Source: CAYZXT01 sp964482515 (GTDB lineage: Bacteria > Elusimicrobiota > Elusimicrobia > FEN-1173). From it: 30,755 nucleotides of DNA. How positions within the stretch are numbered: the first letter of the stretch is position 1; each line of letters opens with the position of its first letter. The stretch covers positions 1 to 30,755 of the forward strand of contig CAYZXT010000030.1 of NCBI GenBank assembly GCA_964482515.1, read 5' to 3'. Below the pieces are notes generated by a model. It was not told the origin of the DNA and ran no database searches. It was given only the letters and a program-made list of their open reading frames with translations. Positions 1-7,759 of this stretch are shown one piece after another. A program made the position numbers and the translations under genes.

Positions 1-3
1 AGC

Positions 4-42
4 AGAAACGCCAGCCAAGCCGTTGGGCCTGTCTGGCGTTTC

Positions 43-43
<1 letters not shown>
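4..43 (-). terminator. Hairpin just after tRNA-fMet, probable terminator
   Basis: A perfect 11-base inverted repeat (positions 4-14 and 33-43) directly follows the CCA end of the tRNA. The loop holds a smaller CCAA/TTGG hairpin. Read on the minus strand the distal arm ends in GTTTCT, so part of the U-rich tail lies within the stem. The window ends before any longer T-run could be seen, so function as an intrinsic terminator is likely but not shown. Confidence 0.5.
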
Positions 44-119
<76 letters not shown>

Positions 120-124
120 CAAAG

Positions 125-153
125 ACTATAGCGAAAACACCGACGAAAGTCAA
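125..153 (-). promoter_or_regulatory. Promoter of tRNA-fMet overlapping the integrase stop codon
   Basis: On the minus strand TTGACT (148-153) and TATAGT (125-130) are separated by exactly 17 bases, and five bases separate the -10 box from the first tRNA base. This is a near-consensus sigma-70 promoter. The integrase stop codon TGA (150-152) is inside the -35 box, so the end of the element and the promoter of an essential tRNA share bases. Expected start of transcription is at or within a base or two of the mature tRNA 5' end. Confidence 0.75.
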
Positions 154-1256
154 ACTTTTTCAACCGATACCGGATGGACGGGTATCGTTTTTGGTATCGC
201 TTGGCCGCAGGACTCGGGCCCGGCCGAGGCGGGCTCCACCGTCTGCGGAAGCAGGTTGGCGAAGGTGTCATCGAGCGTCAGGGCGGCCTCCCGTAGCGGT
301 CCGGGAGCCAAATGGGCGTACCGGAGCGTCATCCGGTAGTCCTTGTGGCGCAGCAATTCCTGGACGACTTTCAGGTTCTTCTCCTTCCGCAATATCTGGC
401 TGGCGTAGGTGTGCCGAAGGTCGTGGAAGTGGATGTGGCTCAAGCCCGCCTTGTCCCTGGCTCTGTTCCAGAAGCGCTCGAAATTGCGGAAATCAAAGAC
501 CGGCTGATCCGGGCTTGAGACGTCCTTGAGCAGGGCCGCCAGGGTGTGGAACAGGAGGTCCGGAATCGGCACGGATCCCGGCTCATCGTTCTTGCTTTCC
601 TGGACGTAAAGGGTGCAGTTGTCCAGGTTCACGTGGCGGCGCTTCAGGTTTTTAAGCTCGGATAGGCGCAGGCCGGAACAGGCGGCTGTGAGGATAATGG
701 GTTTGATCCGCTCCTCGGCTCCGTCCAGAAGCCGTTTGAGCTGGTCGGGTTCCAGGTATTCCGTCCGCCAATATTTTCGCTCATTTTCGAATTTCACCTT
801 TCGGCCAGAGGCGGGGTTGTCTCCTTTGAAAAGCCCATTCTCCGCCGCCCAGTAGAAAAGCCGCCGGAGAGCGCGGTGATAATGATTCACCGAAACGGGG
901 CCCATCCTGAGCCCCAACTCCGCCCGGAAGCGTTGAACGTCCAAGGGCGCGATTTCAGTGAGCCGCTTATCCTTGAAAAACTGCTTTGCGCCGCGAATGT
1001 AGATTTCCAGTTTGTCCCCGGACTTCTTGTAGCGGGCATATTCCGCCAGGAACCTGTCGGCGACGCTGGCGAAGGCAAGCCGCGCCAGCGCCTTTTCCGG
1101 GTAATAGGTGCCCTCCGCCAGCTCGGCTCTCAGTTTGGCGGCGAAGTCCTCCGCGCCCCTCTTGTCCCCGTAGTACGTCCGCTTGATTTGCTTGCGGTTA
1201 TACCAGAAGAAGATTTTCCATTTCCGCTTTTTCGGATCAATCAGCCTGACGATCAT
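150..1256 (-). CDS. Tyrosine site-specific integrase
   Basis: This 368-residue protein catalyses strand exchange between element and chromosome attachment sites. The C-terminal catalytic domain shows the full tyrosine-recombinase set: R197 in GLRLSE, a likely beta-strand Lys near residue 222, H278-x-x-R281 in HDLRH, H304 and the nucleophile Y313 in the segment MTLRYAHL. Residues about 1-55 form an Arg/Lys-rich arm-binding region and about 60-150 a SAM-like core-binding domain. The ATG at 1256 has an AGGG-type ribosome site and lies 9 bases after the excisionase-like gene, so the two are probably co-expressed. Its last codons overlap the -35 box of the tRNA-fMet promoter. The family is certain; the attachment site is not visible. 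Confidence 0.95.
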   Translation of the reverse strand: MIVRLIDPKKRKWKIFFWYNRKQIKRTYYGDKRGAEDFAAKLRAELAEGTYYPEKALARLAFASVADRFLAEYARYKKSGDKLEIYIRGAKQFFKDKRLTEIAPLDVQRFRAELGLRMGPVSVNHYHRALRRLFYWAAENGLFKGDNPASGRKVKFENERKYWRTEYLEPDQLKRLLDGAEERIKPIILTAACSGLRLSELKNLKRRHVNLDNCTLYVQESKNDEPGSVPIPDLLFHTLAALLKDVSSPDQPVFDFRNFERFWNRARDKAGLSHIHFHDLRHTYASQILRKEKNLKVVQELLRHKDYRMTLRYAHLAPGPLREAALTLDDTFANLLPQTVEPASAGPESCGQAIPKTIPVHPVSVEKV

Positions 1257-1265
1257 CTTGCCCTC

Positions 1266-1526
1266 TCAGCATCCGAGCGGGTTCGCGTTCTTCACCCGCC
1301 ACTTCATCAAACATCCCTCTATCGCGTTCTTCTCGAACCGCAGCAGCCGTCCGATCTTCACATGGGGCAGCTTCCTCTGGTGCACCCACAAATACAGCGT
1401 CGGGACGGGCACGCTGAGCCACGACGACAATTCCTGAATGGTCAGCAGGCGATTCCTGTTGCCCGGCTCGCCCGGCCCGTTGCCGGGAAGCCCCATCTGA
1501 TCAACGTTTTTATCGTCGTAGGTCAT
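1266..1526 (-). CDS. Excisionase-like HTH DNA-binding protein
   Basis: A small protein of 86 residues with a MerR/excisionase-type winged helix-turn-helix (HTH_17 style), seen in LLTIQELSSWLSV, then PTLYLWVHQRKLPHVKIG and a closing beta segment RLLRFEKNAIEG. Proteins of this class bind attachment-site arms and steer integrases toward excision, or act as repressors. It sits immediately upstream of the integrase on the same strand. An upstream TTG at 1559 extends the frame, but it coincides with a possible -35 box, so the ATG at 1526 is preferred. A Met codon at 1496 is another option. Whether it is an excisionase or a regulator cannot be told from sequence. Confidence 0.75.
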   Translation of the reverse strand: MTYDDKNVDQMGLPGNGPGEPGNRNRLLTIQELSSWLSVPVPTLYLWVHQRKLPHVKIGRLLRFEKNAIEGCLMKWRVKNANPLGC

Positions 1527-1530
1527 GGGG

Positions 1531-1559
1531 ATTCTGGCTCTGACCCCGCTTGAAGTCAA
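1531..1559 (-). promoter_or_regulatory. Possible promoter for excisionase-integrase pair
   Basis: TTGACT (1554-1559) and CAGAAT (1531-1536) lie 17 bases apart on the minus strand. Only four bases separate the -10 box from the ATG at 1526, so the predicted start of transcription would fall at or inside that codon; a downstream start at 1496 would fit better. The -10 match is only 4 of 6. Confidence 0.3.
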
Positions 1560-1574
1560 GTCGAAAGATGCGGT

Positions 1575-2981
1575 TCATTCCAAATCATCCGCAAAAGAGA
1601 TCCTCGGAGCCACGCGCATTTCATGAACTGCCTGTAGGCTCAAATAGAGGGCGTCCAATAGGTCGTCTTTCCCTCGCGGGAAGTTCAAAAGCTCCTCTTC
1701 CAAGTCGGGTAGGTTGTCCGGCAATCGAAGCGCACCGTTTTCGAAGAGCACGGCAAGGCTCCGGATGCGCCTCTGTTTGTCCCCGGTTGTGGTAATGCCG
1801 CGAATGGGCAGTTGGGATGTTTCCTCGTCCACGCGCAGGACTTGGAGCATGCTTTGCTGGTAGGCGTTGGCCTCGATGCAGACCAGCGTCGGTTTCCAAA
1901 TGCGGCAGAGCCGTTTAATGGTCTTGACCTGTTCCGGGAACTGGATGTGGTCCCGGTGGGCGTCCAGCACGTAGGCGTCCTTGTCGCCTTTGGGAATGCC
2001 GATCACCACGTAGCCGAACCTCGAATGGGATTCCTTACTGCCGGCGGCCAGGTCCACGCCCACATAGACGTTCATTTCCTGGGGTCTTTCCGTGTATCGG
2101 CAGGAGCGGAGCCACTCCACCCTGAACTCGCTTTCGGTGGAGGAAACGTCATTAAGCATTTGAAGGGAATAGGAATTGATGCCCATCATGCTCCTCAACT
2201 CATCGAGCTTCCGCTCGGAAAACCGCTCCGGGTAAAGGACGCGCTTGGCCCCGCCCTCATCCTTCCATTCGGCTCGTTGGACGATCTTCCTCCAGTGGTT
2301 GAAGCCGGGCGATGTCAGGATATGGCCGTAGAGGTCCTGCTGATGCCAGCGGGTTCCGACAATGCAGAGTTGCCCCTCGGGTTCCAACGACGGCAGGATG
2401 ACGCTGGTGAACCAATCGAGCAGTTTCTCTCTCTGCCCCGGCGTGTAGGAGTTGGTGTTTGAAACCACATCGTCCAGGATAATGAGGTCGTTGTGCATGG
2501 ACACCAGGTTCCCCAATACGCCGCCGCAGGCCAAGGACGGTTCTTTCACCACCCGGTTTCGGGGTATGGTGATGCTGTCCTCGGTCCACTTGGCCGCGTT
2601 GGCGTCCCAGGTGCCGAAGCGCTTTCGGAAGGCGTCGTTCAACGTGATGTGCTGTTTGATGGCGTCCAGGAGCTTCCGGGCGATCCCCTGGGTTTCCGCG
2701 ATGATCAGAATCCGCAGGCCGGGATTCTTGGCCAGCCGCCAGAGAGGATAGCAGGTGGTGGCCACGGTGGATTTCAGGTGCCCCCGAGGGGCCAGGAGCA
2801 GCAGAAACTGGTTTTCCATGAGGGCCTGGAACCATTCCAGGTGTAGTCCTGTCAGGAGCTTATAGTCCAACACGTCCCGGCTGAAGGCGAAGAGATCGGC
2901 CAGGGGATCCAGGGGCGGCGCGAATTGTTTATCCGTAGTACCCCTCGTTTTACCGCCGTTCGAAAGGTGTTCTAAAACCAC
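1575..2981 (-). CDS. terL: Phage terminase large subunit (ATPase-nuclease)
   Basis: This 468-residue protein is the DNA-packaging motor: an N-terminal ATPase pumps DNA and a C-terminal RNase H-like nuclease cuts concatemers. The ATPase has a divergent Walker A at about residues 65-72 (PRGHLKST) and Walker B LIILDD at 166-171. The nuclease domain opens with YVGVDLAAGSKES at about 310 and continues with a second acidic segment, CIEANAY, typical of the RNase H fold, and ends with a DLLDAL segment. The start is GTG at 2981, preceded by GGAGG. It follows the small-terminase candidate on the same strand. The length is at the short side of normal but no domain is missing. No portal or capsid gene is present to partner it. 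Confidence 0.9.
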   Translation of the reverse strand: MVLEHLSNGGKTRGTTDKQFAPPLDPLADLFAFSRDVLDYKLLTGLHLEWFQALMENQFLLLLAPRGHLKSTVATTCYPLWRLAKNPGLRILIIAETQGIARKLLDAIKQHITLNDAFRKRFGTWDANAAKWTEDSITIPRNRVVKEPSLACGGVLGNLVSMHNDLIILDDVVSNTNSYTPGQREKLLDWFTSVILPSLEPEGQLCIVGTRWHQQDLYGHILTSPGFNHWRKIVQRAEWKDEGGAKRVLYPERFSERKLDELRSMMGINSYSLQMLNDVSSTESEFRVEWLRSCRYTERPQEMNVYVGVDLAAGSKESHSRFGYVVIGIPKGDKDAYVLDAHRDHIQFPEQVKTIKRLCRIWKPTLVCIEANAYQQSMLQVLRVDEETSQLPIRGITTTGDKQRRIRSLAVLFENGALRLPDNLPDLEEELLNFPRGKDDLLDALYLSLQAVHEMRVAPRISFADDLE

Positions 2982-3169
2982 AGCTCACCTCCTCCGACGA
3001 TAAAGGACGGGCGGTTAGAACGCCCGACACAGGACGACACCGCCTTTTGCGTTCCAGAGGCGGGCGCGAGGGGAGCGTGCTCGATATCCGAGGGGATTTT
3101 TACGCTTTTCAAAGGAGGGCCTTTGGCGGCCATGCGCTCCGACGGTAAAATGGGCAATTGAATAGCCAT
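2972..3169 (-). CDS. Small ORF between terminase subunits
   Basis: A 65-codon frame starts at an ATG directly abutting the stop codon of the small-terminase candidate (TGA then ATG) and ends 10 bases inside the large-terminase gene, a layout compatible with translational coupling. The product has no recognisable domain and one Cys. The same bases carry a hairpin (3153-3178) and the ribosome site of the large terminase, so it may be a spacer rather than a gene. Reported as a weak call. Confidence 0.3.
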   Translation of the reverse strand: MAIQLPILPSERMAAKGPPLKSVKIPSDIEHAPLAPASGTQKAVSSCVGRSNRPSFIVGGGELWF

Positions 3170-3178
3170 TCAATTGCC
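3153..3178. other. Perfect 11-base stem-loop at a terminase gene boundary
   Basis: Arms at 3153-3163 and 3168-3178 are perfectly complementary with a four-base loop, and the hairpin spans the stop codon of the small-terminase candidate (3170-3172). On the minus strand it is followed by CATTTTAC, which is not a strong U-tract. It may mark an mRNA processing point, partial termination or translational control between the two terminase subunits. Confidence 0.5.
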
Positions 3179-3751
3179 TCCAGGCGCGTCAGGTTGCGCC
3201 GTTTTGGCTTCAATGGTGGATGAAGAGCTATGGGGATCGGCCTGCCCCGCCTCCCCTTTTTGTTGTTCGAGGCCAGAGACGCCCAGGCCAGTTTCGACGA
3301 TATTTTCTTTTGGGGGGTCTGAAACCTTCGCTTCCCTATGGCGGCGCAGGAGCATCCATGTGTCTTCGGAAACCGCCCACCCGGATGCGGGAGGCGCGGC
3401 CTGCGACTGCAGTTTCTGCGAGGTCTGCGACATCTTGTCGGCCAAGACGGCAATGGTGAGCGCCAAATCGCGAATGCCTTGGGGCTTTTCCTCTTTCAAT
3501 TCGCTTTCAAGTTTCTTAAAAGCGAGCGTTATGCCCCGCCAGCATTTGTCGATGAATATCTTGGAGCGACCATCAGGCTTTGCCGTTGCCGGCGATTGGC
3601 CTTGTCCCGCGTGGCTCTTCCAATAGGACAGCAGCCCTTTGCTGATGCCCAAACGGCCCGCCACTTCCGTGAGCGATTTTCCGGCCTCGATCTGGGCCAA
3701 GGCGTTTTTGATCAGTTCCGGCTTATGCCGCGTCGGGCTTCGGCGTTTCAT
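3170..3751 (-). CDS. Probable terminase small subunit / HTH protein
   Basis: A 193-residue protein with a clear N-terminal helix-turn-helix at residues about 15-48 (QIEAGKSLTEVAGRLGISKG then LLSYWKS). The middle is a predicted helical segment rich in Lys, Glu and Gln, and the C-terminal third is low-complexity, Pro/Ala/Lys rich and probably disordered. DNA-recognition HTH, helical oligomerisation core and position just before the large terminase are what a small terminase subunit looks like. The HTH alone also resembles transposase-type HTHs, so a general DNA-binding protein is possible. Its ATG overlaps the preceding gene's stop as ATGA, implying coupled translation. Confidence 0.6.
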   Translation of the reverse strand: MKRRSPTRHKPELIKNALAQIEAGKSLTEVAGRLGISKGLLSYWKSHAGQGQSPATAKPDGRSKIFIDKCWRGITLAFKKLESELKEEKPQGIRDLALTIAVLADKMSQTSQKLQSQAAPPASGWAVSEDTWMLLRRHREAKVSDPPKENIVETGLGVSGLEQQKGEAGQADPHSSSSTIEAKTAQPDAPGGN

Positions 3752-4074
3752 GCGATGGCCTTCCCCATTCGCTCGCGATACAAACGCGACGCATCCTTGA
3801 ACAGGCTCATGGGGTCTTGTCCGGGAGGCACGTAGCCGAGGAAATTGACTTCATCACCACAGACATCGATCATCCCGTCGCCCGAGGCCACAAGGCCCCG
3901 CATCTCGCCCACGGGCTTCTTACAGCCGGGTTCCCAACAATCCATAATCACCAGGCCCCAAGCGCAGAGCGGCCCCGCGGATATCGGGTCCTCGTCGGTG
4001 TCGCCGGCGTAAACAACCAGCCAGCCGTCGGCGGGGATGATTTGCGCGATACGTTTGTGAACATGTTTATTCAT
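3748..4074 (-). CDS. Unknown small phage-type protein
   Basis: This 108-residue protein is flanked by ATGA overlaps on both sides (with the primase-helicase upstream and the small-terminase candidate downstream), which supports it as a true gene and the ATG at 4074 as its start. I do not recognise a family. It has an acidic N-terminal half containing a WLVVYAGD segment, three Cys residues around positions 37-51 and another near 71, and a basic C-terminal helix (SRLYRERMGKAI). The Cys spacing is not a standard zinc ribbon. A longer reading frame begins at 4236 but would overlap the primase gene deeply and is rejected. Confidence 0.65.
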   Translation of the reverse strand: MNKHVHKRIAQIIPADGWLVVYAGDTDEDPISAGPLCAWGLVIMDCWEPGCKKPVGEMRGLVASGDGMIDVCGDEVNFLGYVPPGQDPMSLFKDASRLYRERMGKAIA

Positions 4075-6764
4075 GAATGCGCCTCCAAATCTGACGGATG
4101 AGGGGATTGGCCGGAGCCGTTCTGGCGTGCATACATGTCGCGGAGGATTTCGATGGCGCGGGTTTCGGCTTCTTCGCGGGGGAACCCTTCTTCGAATTCC
4201 AGTTGCCCCGCCCTCTCTTCGAAGAGGTCCTTCCAATAGGGCGGCCAGGATGCAACCGGGCCGGACAACTCCCGGCCCAGTGAACCTGTGAACCTCGGTG
4301 AACCTTTTGACCCTAAGTGATTTTGAATTTCGGTCGGCTTATCAGATTCTAAAAATAGACCAAGGGGGCGAGGTTCACTCAGGTTCACAGGTTCACCGAC
4401 CTGGACAAGCTTCCAGCGCTTTGCCCGCTGGCGTATCCCGGCCAGGACCAACCGAAGGTCGTCAAATTGCCGGTCGCGCATTTTGACGAGTTCCTGTCCG
4501 AGCCGGGTCTTTTGGCTTTTTTCCGACCCTTTCCCCAGATCCAAGGGCTCGTCCAATCCGCAAGCAGCCTCAAACAGTTCGGAAACGCCCACCTCTTCCT
4601 TGCCAAACTTGTCCCACCACACCCGGACGAAACCCCGCCAAACGGAACCCTCGGCGTCGGACTCCTCGTAGAACTCCTCCAGGTTGCCCAAGAACCCCTT
4701 GAACCCGGCGATGTCCAGGATGCTCCCCATGACCTTGGCCCAACCCTCAAACATGCCGAGCACCTGCCCTTGGGACATCGGCCGCCCGGCCGCAATCCAA
4801 GCCCGAATGACGACCAGCGCGGCTCGGACGATATCCGCCCGTCGCTCCCGCGCCCAATCCCGGAGGTTGGGATGGCGAAATTCTTGCCGTAGCCAGGGGC
4901 GGTCCTGTTTAGCGTCCAAGCGGATCCGCACGGTGCGCCGGGACATTTCGCTGGACAGCCCCGGGTTGTTGCCCGTGGCGATCCAGACGCAGCGGACAGG
5001 CAAGGTGACGATCTTGGACTCACCCAAAATTCGGTCTTCCCAAGCGGGAGATGTGATGGCGGCCGAGAGGGCCGCTGAATCCAGTCGAGACCGGAGGTTG
5101 TCCAACATCACAAGCGAGGGGATGGCGTGCAACTTGGCCGTGAGCCGCTTCCGCCATTCGTCCTCGTCCCGGCCTTCGGTCATGGTCGTCACCGGATGGC
5201 CGACGGCGGGAAAGGTGAGCACGTCCGTGAGGAGCGTTTTCCCTGTTCCGGGCGAGGGGGCCTCGATCAAGTGGAGCGGCGTGGGCCCATCGATGAGGTC
5301 GCGGGCGAAGGGCAACAGCAAAAGGGCCACGGCATGGGCGCGTTCGGCCTCGCTCACAAAAGGGAAGTCAAAGAGGACGTCTTCGATCATCTGGCGGGCC
5401 CCGGCAATATCGGCGTCCGTCGGCTTTTCAGGGACTTCTTGGACGGTGAACCCGGTCGCGGGCGCGTAATAGGTGCGGCTGGCGGAATGGTAGCCCGGCA
5501 GGGTCTGAAGCTCGCCGTTCGGAGCAAAGACCGGCGCTTCCACCACCCGGTTTAATATGGGCAACGCCATGTCTGGCGTGGCCAGCAAGTCCCGCACGAC
5601 CGGCATCGGGGGATGGGCCGCAAAAGTGTCGCCTTTCTTGTTGGTGGAAAACCACCAAGCCGCGCGGGCCAAGATGTGACGCAGCCGGTCTTGCGTGATC
5701 TCCCTCATCACGGGAGCCCCGTCGTCGCTCGTTTCTATCCGCATGGCCATCCCGCCGCATCGAAACCATTTCGGCGGCTCGTTGGCGGCCATGAGTGCGC
5801 TCCACGCTTGGGCCGAAACGCGCTTCAAATCGCCGTCATCGGCGTTTATGGGTGGAAGGTTCGAGGGATTCTCGTTGGGCTTTGGCTCTTCGGCGGGAGG
5901 CTCCGGCAGAGGCGTTGCGGCCTCGAGGGCTTTTTGAAATGTATCCTTGAACGATTCCGGGTTTTGCTTATGCAGCTCGTTTGGGTCTTTGGCCCCGTCC
6001 AGCTTGACCACAAAGGCCTTCCCGGCCCAACCCATTTCTTTCAGGCGGCGAGCAATGCCTTGGACGAAGGCCGTCCCGCCCTGATCCGGCTCCTGAATCA
6101 AATAGACGCGGTCGATGTTTTCGAGATAGGCCGATTCCAGGAGTTTGCCCGTGTCGGCTCCCGGCAATCCCAAGGCTGGAAACCCATGAAACAAGAGCGT
6201 CCAATAGTCCGATTCGCCTTCAACCAAGATGAGATAACCGGCCTGCCGGGCTTCGGGCAGTCTCCAGAGCCCATAGGGCGACAAAGCTCCTCTCCCTTTC
6301 GTCCATAGGCTGCCTTTCTTGGCCTGAAGCGCCTTCCGGATCCGCTGGCGCGGAGCCATGGACCCATCCAACAGCCGATAGGTGATTCGGACGACATCCC
6401 GGCCGGACATGTCCATGACCGGCACGACACCCAGATCGCGTAGGAATTCTTCCGACAGCCCTTTGTCGGCCGCCAGGTCCGCGACCGTAAGGGAGCGCCT
6501 TCCGTTATGCCCTGTACCGCCGGATTTACCGTTGTCTGAGAAAAGGTCGCGCATTTTCAGCCCCAAGGAATCGACAATGGCCGCCGGTTTGCATCCCGCG
6601 AAGCATTTGATGAGCACGCGGCCGTCGTTTCCCTCCGCAAGTGAGAGGCTCCGTTCCTTGTCCTCATGCGATGGGCAACGGGCGGTCCAGCCCTTCGGGC
6701 CTTTTTTCGGTCCGTTCAGGCGTGAGAGGATGTTGTCGATGGGTCGAACTGCTGGTGCGTTCAT
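4071..6764 (-). CDS. Phage/plasmid-type primase-helicase
   Basis: An 897-residue multidomain replication protein. Residues about 25-60 form a zinc finger (CPSH then CFAGC) as in phage primases. A Toprim-like domain follows near 175-260 (LILVEGESDYW, then a less usual YLIQEPDQGG acidic site). The C-terminal half is a ring ATPase with Walker A SPGTGKT, Walker B SLVMLDN, sensor ATGNN and an arginine-finger segment SRRTVRIRLD. Such proteins both prime and unwind DNA for autonomous replication of phages, satellites and integrative elements. The ATG at 6764 has AAAGGA upstream and its own promoter/operator at 6780-6816. A Pro/Glu-rich linker at about 285-315 joins the two halves. Start and family are secure; origin specificity is not known. 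Confidence 0.88.
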   Translation of the reverse strand: MNAPAVRPIDNILSRLNGPKKGPKGWTARCPSHEDKERSLSLAEGNDGRVLIKCFAGCKPAAIVDSLGLKMRDLFSDNGKSGGTGHNGRRSLTVADLAADKGLSEEFLRDLGVVPVMDMSGRDVVRITYRLLDGSMAPRQRIRKALQAKKGSLWTKGRGALSPYGLWRLPEARQAGYLILVEGESDYWTLLFHGFPALGLPGADTGKLLESAYLENIDRVYLIQEPDQGGTAFVQGIARRLKEMGWAGKAFVVKLDGAKDPNELHKQNPESFKDTFQKALEAATPLPEPPAEEPKPNENPSNLPPINADDGDLKRVSAQAWSALMAANEPPKWFRCGGMAMRIETSDDGAPVMREITQDRLRHILARAAWWFSTNKKGDTFAAHPPMPVVRDLLATPDMALPILNRVVEAPVFAPNGELQTLPGYHSASRTYYAPATGFTVQEVPEKPTDADIAGARQMIEDVLFDFPFVSEAERAHAVALLLLPFARDLIDGPTPLHLIEAPSPGTGKTLLTDVLTFPAVGHPVTTMTEGRDEDEWRKRLTAKLHAIPSLVMLDNLRSRLDSAALSAAITSPAWEDRILGESKIVTLPVRCVWIATGNNPGLSSEMSRRTVRIRLDAKQDRPWLRQEFRHPNLRDWARERRADIVRAALVVIRAWIAAGRPMSQGQVLGMFEGWAKVMGSILDIAGFKGFLGNLEEFYEESDAEGSVWRGFVRVWWDKFGKEEVGVSELFEAACGLDEPLDLGKGSEKSQKTRLGQELVKMRDRQFDDLRLVLAGIRQRAKRWKLVQVGEPVNLSEPRPLGLFLESDKPTEIQNHLGSKGSPRFTGSLGRELSGPVASWPPYWKDLFEERAGQLEFEEGFPREEAETRAIEILRDMYARQNGSGQSPHPSDLEAHS

Positions 6765-6779
6765 TGCGTTCCTTTATTG

Positions 6780-6816
6780 GTAGCTCACAACATATAAACG
6801 CTACTCCGATAGACAA
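6780..6816 (-). promoter_or_regulatory. Promoter/operator of the primase-helicase gene
   Basis: On the minus strand a TTGTCT box (6811-6816) is followed by a TA-rich -10 region (TATATG, 6791-6796). An inverted repeat GTAGC/GCTAC (6800-6804 and 6780-6784, 15 bases apart) straddles the -10 region. The segment aligns almost base for base with the one at 7708-7744, including the repeat spacing, so the same protein probably binds both. The spacer of 14 is short, so the promoter may need an activator or be weak. Confidence 0.55.
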
Positions 6817-6821
6817 AAAAA

Positions 6822-7706
6822 TCATGCCATGAAACTTTCCAAACCGCTGGGGGTCCGCGGGAACACCAGGGACCACGATTCAAAACCGTCTTTCTGCCCG
6901 GCTTCCTGGGCCAGGTGCTGGCAAAGCTTGTTCGACCACATCATGGTCAAAATGGCCAGGGTTTCCCCGTAAGCTTTAGCCACAGCGCCGTCGTTCCGGT
7001 CGGCGGCCACGGAAAGGTCGAAATAGAGCCGGTGGGTCACGTCCTGGAATTCATGGGCCAGCTTAGAGAAATAGCCGGGAGCCATCTTCAGTTTCTTCTT
7101 TGAACGAACGTGGCAGATCATATCCAACCACCGAAGGAACACCCCGGCGTGTTTGAGGCCGCCCTTTCTCAGCTCCTCTTGGATGATCTGGTGCGCCCTT
7201 TCCTGCAGGAGCCAGCCCCATTTGTCATCGGCGATATCCAGCAAAAGCATGAGGGAACGGAGGTCGCGCGTTTCCATTTTACGGGTGAAGTTGTCCTTCT
7301 TCGCCGTCCCGAAGGTCATGCCCAAGCGCACATCCAGGTCTTTAAGGAGCTTGAGGAAAAGCGTGAAGAAGCCGTCCAGGTATTCATCTCTCAGTTGGTT
7401 GATGGATTCCTTAAACCGAGGTTCCGCCAGCCATTTGCGGATCAAAGTATTGGATGCTCCGCAGGACTTGGCCACCTGTTCCAGAAGGGGAATCCGCCGG
7501 TTGCGCCAGAGCAGCATGAAGAGCGCCGCGCTGTGTTTTTTCAAGGGCATGGGTTTCTGTTCGTCGCGTGGAATGCCTTTGCGGTCCGGCTCTTCGTAGG
7601 ACTGGCGCTTGTCCTCGATCCAAAGCAGAAGATCGAGCGCCCGGGGCAGGAACTGGGCGTCGTCTTGCGACGTGGATGCGGCGGTTTTGGGTGGCGTCTT
7701 TATCAT
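6822..7706 (-). CDS. Unknown HTH-containing protein of the replication module
   Basis: A 294-residue protein I cannot place in a family. Residues about 60-105 contain a helix-turn-helix-like segment (LLEQVAKSCGASNTLIRKWL) followed by a Glu/Arg-rich helix. The rest is predicted mostly helical, with a Trp-rich stretch DKWGWLLQERAHQ near 165 and a basic KKKLKM segment. Upstream of the primase and under the same type of operator, it may be a replication initiator-like or regulatory protein, which is inference. The ATG is only 11 bases from a strong -10 box and no Shine-Dalgarno sequence precedes it, so its mRNA should be nearly leaderless. No earlier alternative start exists and no Met follows soon after. 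Confidence 0.7.
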   Translation of the reverse strand: MIKTPPKTAASTSQDDAQFLPRALDLLLWIEDKRQSYEEPDRKGIPRDEQKPMPLKKHSAALFMLLWRNRRIPLLEQVAKSCGASNTLIRKWLAEPRFKESINQLRDEYLDGFFTLFLKLLKDLDVRLGMTFGTAKKDNFTRKMETRDLRSLMLLLDIADDKWGWLLQERAHQIIQEELRKGGLKHAGVFLRWLDMICHVRSKKKLKMAPGYFSKLAHEFQDVTHRLYFDLSVAADRNDGAVAKAYGETLAILTMMWSNKLCQHLAQEAGQKDGFESWSLVFPRTPSGLESFMA

Positions 7707-7707
7707 G

Positions 7708-7744
7708 GTAGCTCTACATTATAAAACGCTAATTCGATTGTCAA
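7708..7744 (-). promoter_or_regulatory. Near-consensus promoter with operator, leaderless start
   Basis: TTGACA (7739-7744) and TATAAT (7718-7723) are both perfect, 15 bases apart, on the minus strand. The inverted repeat TAGC/GCTA (7728-7731 and 7708-7711) is again 15 bases apart as in the primase promoter. The ATG of the 294-residue protein begins 11 bases after the -10 box, giving a predicted leader of about 4-5 bases. A strong promoter whose -10 box sits inside a palindrome is a classic repressed arrangement. Confidence 0.75.
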
Positions 7745-7759
7745 GAGCTTTTTAGTGGA

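Noticed and set aside
876..1553. Long plus-strand frame opposite the integrase and excisionase genes
   Set aside because: It is the antisense shadow of the integrase and HTH genes, has no domain and no ribosome site.
4684..5469. 261-codon plus-strand frame opposite the primase gene
   Set aside because: Low-complexity Ser/Arg-rich product typical of an antisense frame in GC-rich DNA; the primase motifs on the other strand are unambiguous.
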